Assembly (NCBI GenBank): GCA_002441345.1
Contig: DJVU01000014.1
Span: forward strand, 1-14,977
Reading direction: 5' to 3'
Length of the DNA: 14,977 bases
Source of the DNA: Bacteroidales bacterium UBA6248
GTDB lineage: Bacteria; Bacteroidota; Bacteroidia; Bacteroidales; Lentimicrobiaceae
A program made the position numbers and the translations under genes. Each line of letters opens with the position of its first letter. Position 1 is the first letter of the stretch. Under the pieces are notes generated by a model that searched no databases, had not been told where the DNA came from, and saw nothing but the letters and a program-made list of their open reading frames with translations. Below are positions 14,036 to 14,977 of this stretch, one piece after another.

Positions 14036-14062
14036 CAGGCCGGCCTGAAGGAGGCAGGCCGG
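14036..14062 (+). promoter_or_regulatory. GC-rich 5'-leader hairpin with AGGAGG in the loop
   Basis: CCGGCCTG (14040-14047) and CAGGCCGG (14055-14062) form a perfect 8-bp stem around the loop AAGGAGG. The left arm is also part of the palindrome CAGGCCGGCCTG (14036-14047), and CAGGCCGG occurs twice as a direct repeat. The AGGAGG is 24 bases from the ATG at 14079, too far for an ordinary ribosome binding site. There is no T-tract, so a terminator is unlikely. A regulatory role for the leader is inferred. Confidence 0.45.
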
Positions 14063-14078
14063 TTATCCATCCAGAAAG

Positions 14079-14585
14079 ATGAGCAGAGCATTTGTCAACG
14101 AAGACGATCAGCGTGAATCGCCATTTGTGCCTCCTCGTGCCGACCTGCCCGACGGTGTGCCAAATTACGTCACTCCTGCAGGCATGGAAGCTCTTCTAAA
14201 AGAAAAAGAGATATTGCTGCTGGAGTTAAAACAACTTGTGGCAGGCAACGATCATGATAAACAAAATGCCATAGCGGTCTTAAACACCAGGCTGCAAATG
14301 CTGGAAACCCGAATCGGATCCGCACAAGTGATTGAACCGGAAGAGAGTATGCCCGAAACGGTTCGTTTCGGCAACTTTGTTACTTTGCAGATAGGAAACA
14401 CAGAGCAATCTCAGCAGTTTCAGATTGTCGGTGTGGACGAAGCCAATCTTAAAAAAGGGAAAATTGCTTTTACTTCTCCTCTAGCCCGCCTGCTGATAAA
14501 CAGGAAAGCCGGAGAAACCATCACCCTGAATCTGGAACATGGCAGCAGGATTTTCAAAATAATGGATATCCGGCAGCAGAAATAA
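14079..14585 (+). CDS. GreA/GreB-family transcription elongation factor
   Basis: The 168-residue protein has an N-terminal extension (MSRAFVNEDD... PFVPPRADLPDGVPNYVTPAG, 1-35), a coiled-coil segment (about 33-80) and a C-terminal FKBP-like Gre domain (about 92-165) with VRFGNFVTL, FQIVGVDEANLKKGKIAFTSPLARLLI and GETITLNL, very close to GreA. Gre factors enter the RNA polymerase secondary channel and stimulate cleavage of backtracked RNA. The coiled coil here appears shorter than in GreA, and the acidic tip motif DLSEN is absent, with GNDHDKQN at the turn. Whether it stimulates cleavage is therefore open; Asp58 and Asp60 might substitute. The extension matches what I recall of a GreB-like group in Bacteroidetes. 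It is convergent with, and its 3' end overlaps, the GIY-YIG frame on the minus strand. Confidence 0.85.
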   Translation: MSRAFVNEDDQRESPFVPPRADLPDGVPNYVTPAGMEALLKEKEILLLELKQLVAGNDHDKQNAIAVLNTRLQMLETRIGSAQVIEPEESMPETVRFGNFVTLQIGNTEQSQQFQIVGVDEANLKKGKIAFTSPLARLLINRKAGETITLNLEHGSRIFKIMDIRQQK

Positions 14586-14822
14586 GGGGCAGTTTAATTG
14601 TATGTTATTTTTCACTCCATTGATTAAGCGGGCCCATAGCATTGCAAAGGCATGATCACAATAATTTTCTGCATTAACAACCTGCCACGGCCGAAACCGG
14701 ATTGTCCACCCTTTCTTTCCCAGGACGTTATGGGATTTGAACCGTTCAATCAGATTTGAAGTATATCCAATATAAATTTTGTCGTAACGTATTGAATATA
14801 AAACATAAACAACATATTCCAT
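14481..14822 (-). CDS. GIY-YIG nuclease-like protein, probably inactive or with a decayed C-terminus
   Basis: From ATG at 14822 the frame encodes 113 residues with the GIY-YIG core: YVVYVLYS and KIYIGYTSNLIERFKSHN (Arg27, His31), then the KKGWTIRFRPWQVV segment typical of small Bacteroidetes GIY-YIG proteins. The catalytic glutamate, expected in an ALKREKxLK-type helix near residue 64, is missing; the sequence reads FAMLWARLINGV. The last 35 residues are antisense to the 3' end of the Gre gene and look unrelated to the family. In the +2 frame a TAA at 14607-14605 would end the protein just short of the Gre gene, so a frameshift in the C-terminal helix is possible. Family members are small nucleases of mostly unknown role. 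Here the gene is likely a remnant or a non-catalytic variant. Confidence 0.6.
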   Translation of the reverse strand: MEYVVYVLYSIRYDKIYIGYTSNLIERFKSHNVLGKKGWTIRFRPWQVVNAENYCDHAFAMLWARLINGVKNNIQLNCPLFLLPDIHYFENPAAMFQIQGDGFSGFPVYQQAG

Positions 14823-14886
14823 AGGTATAGTCAGTGTATGCGTACTCCAGACAGAAGACAGAAGTGAAAGATAAATTCATGAATAG

Positions 14887-14916
14887 AAAAAAAGGTTGCC
14901 ATGATCGGACAACCTT
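14887..14916 (-). terminator. Rho-independent terminator of the tRNA-like RNA
   Basis: On the minus strand AAGGTTG (14916-14910) pairs with CAACCTT (14898-14892), a perfect 7-bp stem with an 11-base loop, followed by a T-tract (seven As at 14893-14887 on the plus strand). It starts about 10 bases after the acceptor end of the tRNA-like sequence. Confidence 0.75.
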
Positions 14917-14925
14917 ATGATTTTG

Positions 14926-14977
14926 TAGCAGAGACGAGAATTGAACTCGTGGCCGCCTCAGGCGGATATGAATCCGA
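14926..14977 (-). tRNA. 3' part of a tRNA or tRNA-like RNA, cut by window edge
   Basis: Reading the minus strand toward lower coordinates there is a perfect T arm: stem ACGAG (14950-14946), loop TTCAATT (14945-14939), stem CTCGT (14938-14934). The 3' acceptor strand CTCTGCT (14933-14927) and discriminator A (14926) follow. No CCA is encoded, common in this phylum, and a terminator follows directly. Upstream of the T arm the structure is unusual. CCGCC-TGA-GGCGG can form a long variable-arm hairpin. CGGAT-TCAT-ATCCG contains CAT as a possible Met/Ile anticodon, but the loop would have 4, 6 or 8 bases, not 7, and it competes with the variable hairpin. The identity is therefore unassigned, and it may be a tRNA-like pseudogene or repeat. 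The 5' half lies outside the window. Confidence 0.4.

Noticed and set aside
14036..14062. The GC-rich hairpin as a terminator of the kinase transcript
   Set aside because: The kinase gene already has a strong terminator at 13758-13785 and no T-tract follows this hairpin.
1..14977. CRISPR arrays, insertion sequences, prophage or toxin-antitoxin modules
   Set aside because: I saw no regularly spaced repeats, transposase or integrase motifs, or paired small toxin/antitoxin genes on either strand.

Overview
The window looks like a chromosomal segment of a Bacteroidota (Bacteroidetes) bacterium of moderate GC content, probably Bacteroidales-like. Three things support this. One protein carries a type IX secretion (T9SS) C-terminal sorting domain. 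Intergenic regions repeatedly contain the Bacteroidetes -7 promoter element TAnnTTTG. The UvrA, ECF sigma factor and GreA/B-like proteins have the form typical of this phylum. Nearly all genes are single transcription units with their own promoter-like element and/or a hairpin terminator, and the content is mostly housekeeping plus cell-envelope proteins.

Layout. 1-407 (-): N-terminal part of a short-chain dehydrogenase, cut by the window edge. 711-3413 (+): large T9SS-exported beta-propeller protein with three carboxypeptidase-regulatory-like repeats. 3513-4250 (+): lipoprotein with two OB-like/NrfJ-like modules. 4310-5557 (-): HI0933/PP_4765-type flavoprotein, convergent with the lipoprotein across a shared terminator. 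5768-6487 and 6472-7665 (+): exported, probably outer-membrane-associated protein overlapping a lipoprotein with a beta-lactamase/PBP-like fold in which all three catalytic motifs are lost. 7785-7988 (-): small protein of unknown function with its own terminator. 8132-8719 (-): ECF sigma factor, divergent from 8918-11758 (+) uvrA. 12054-13754 (+): soluble hybrid histidine kinase with two receiver domains. 14079-14585 (+): GreA/GreB-family elongation factor with an unusual 5' hairpin. 14481-14822 (-): GIY-YIG nuclease-like ORF, probably decayed, convergent with and overlapping the Gre gene. 14926-14977 (-): 3' end of a tRNA-like RNA followed by a strong terminator, cut by the window edge.

How the genes fit together. 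No single pathway unites the region. UvrA (nucleotide excision repair), the Gre-family factor (rescue of backtracked polymerase) and the ECF sigma factor belong to information processing. The T9SS protein, the two lipoproteins and the coupled exported protein belong to the envelope. No CRISPR array, prophage, transposase or defence island is visible. The most unusual signals are the catalytically dead beta-lactamase-fold lipoprotein translationally coupled to an exported partner, the hairpin upstream of the Gre-family gene with AGGAGG in its loop, and the non-canonical tRNA-like RNA beside an apparently inactivated GIY-YIG gene.
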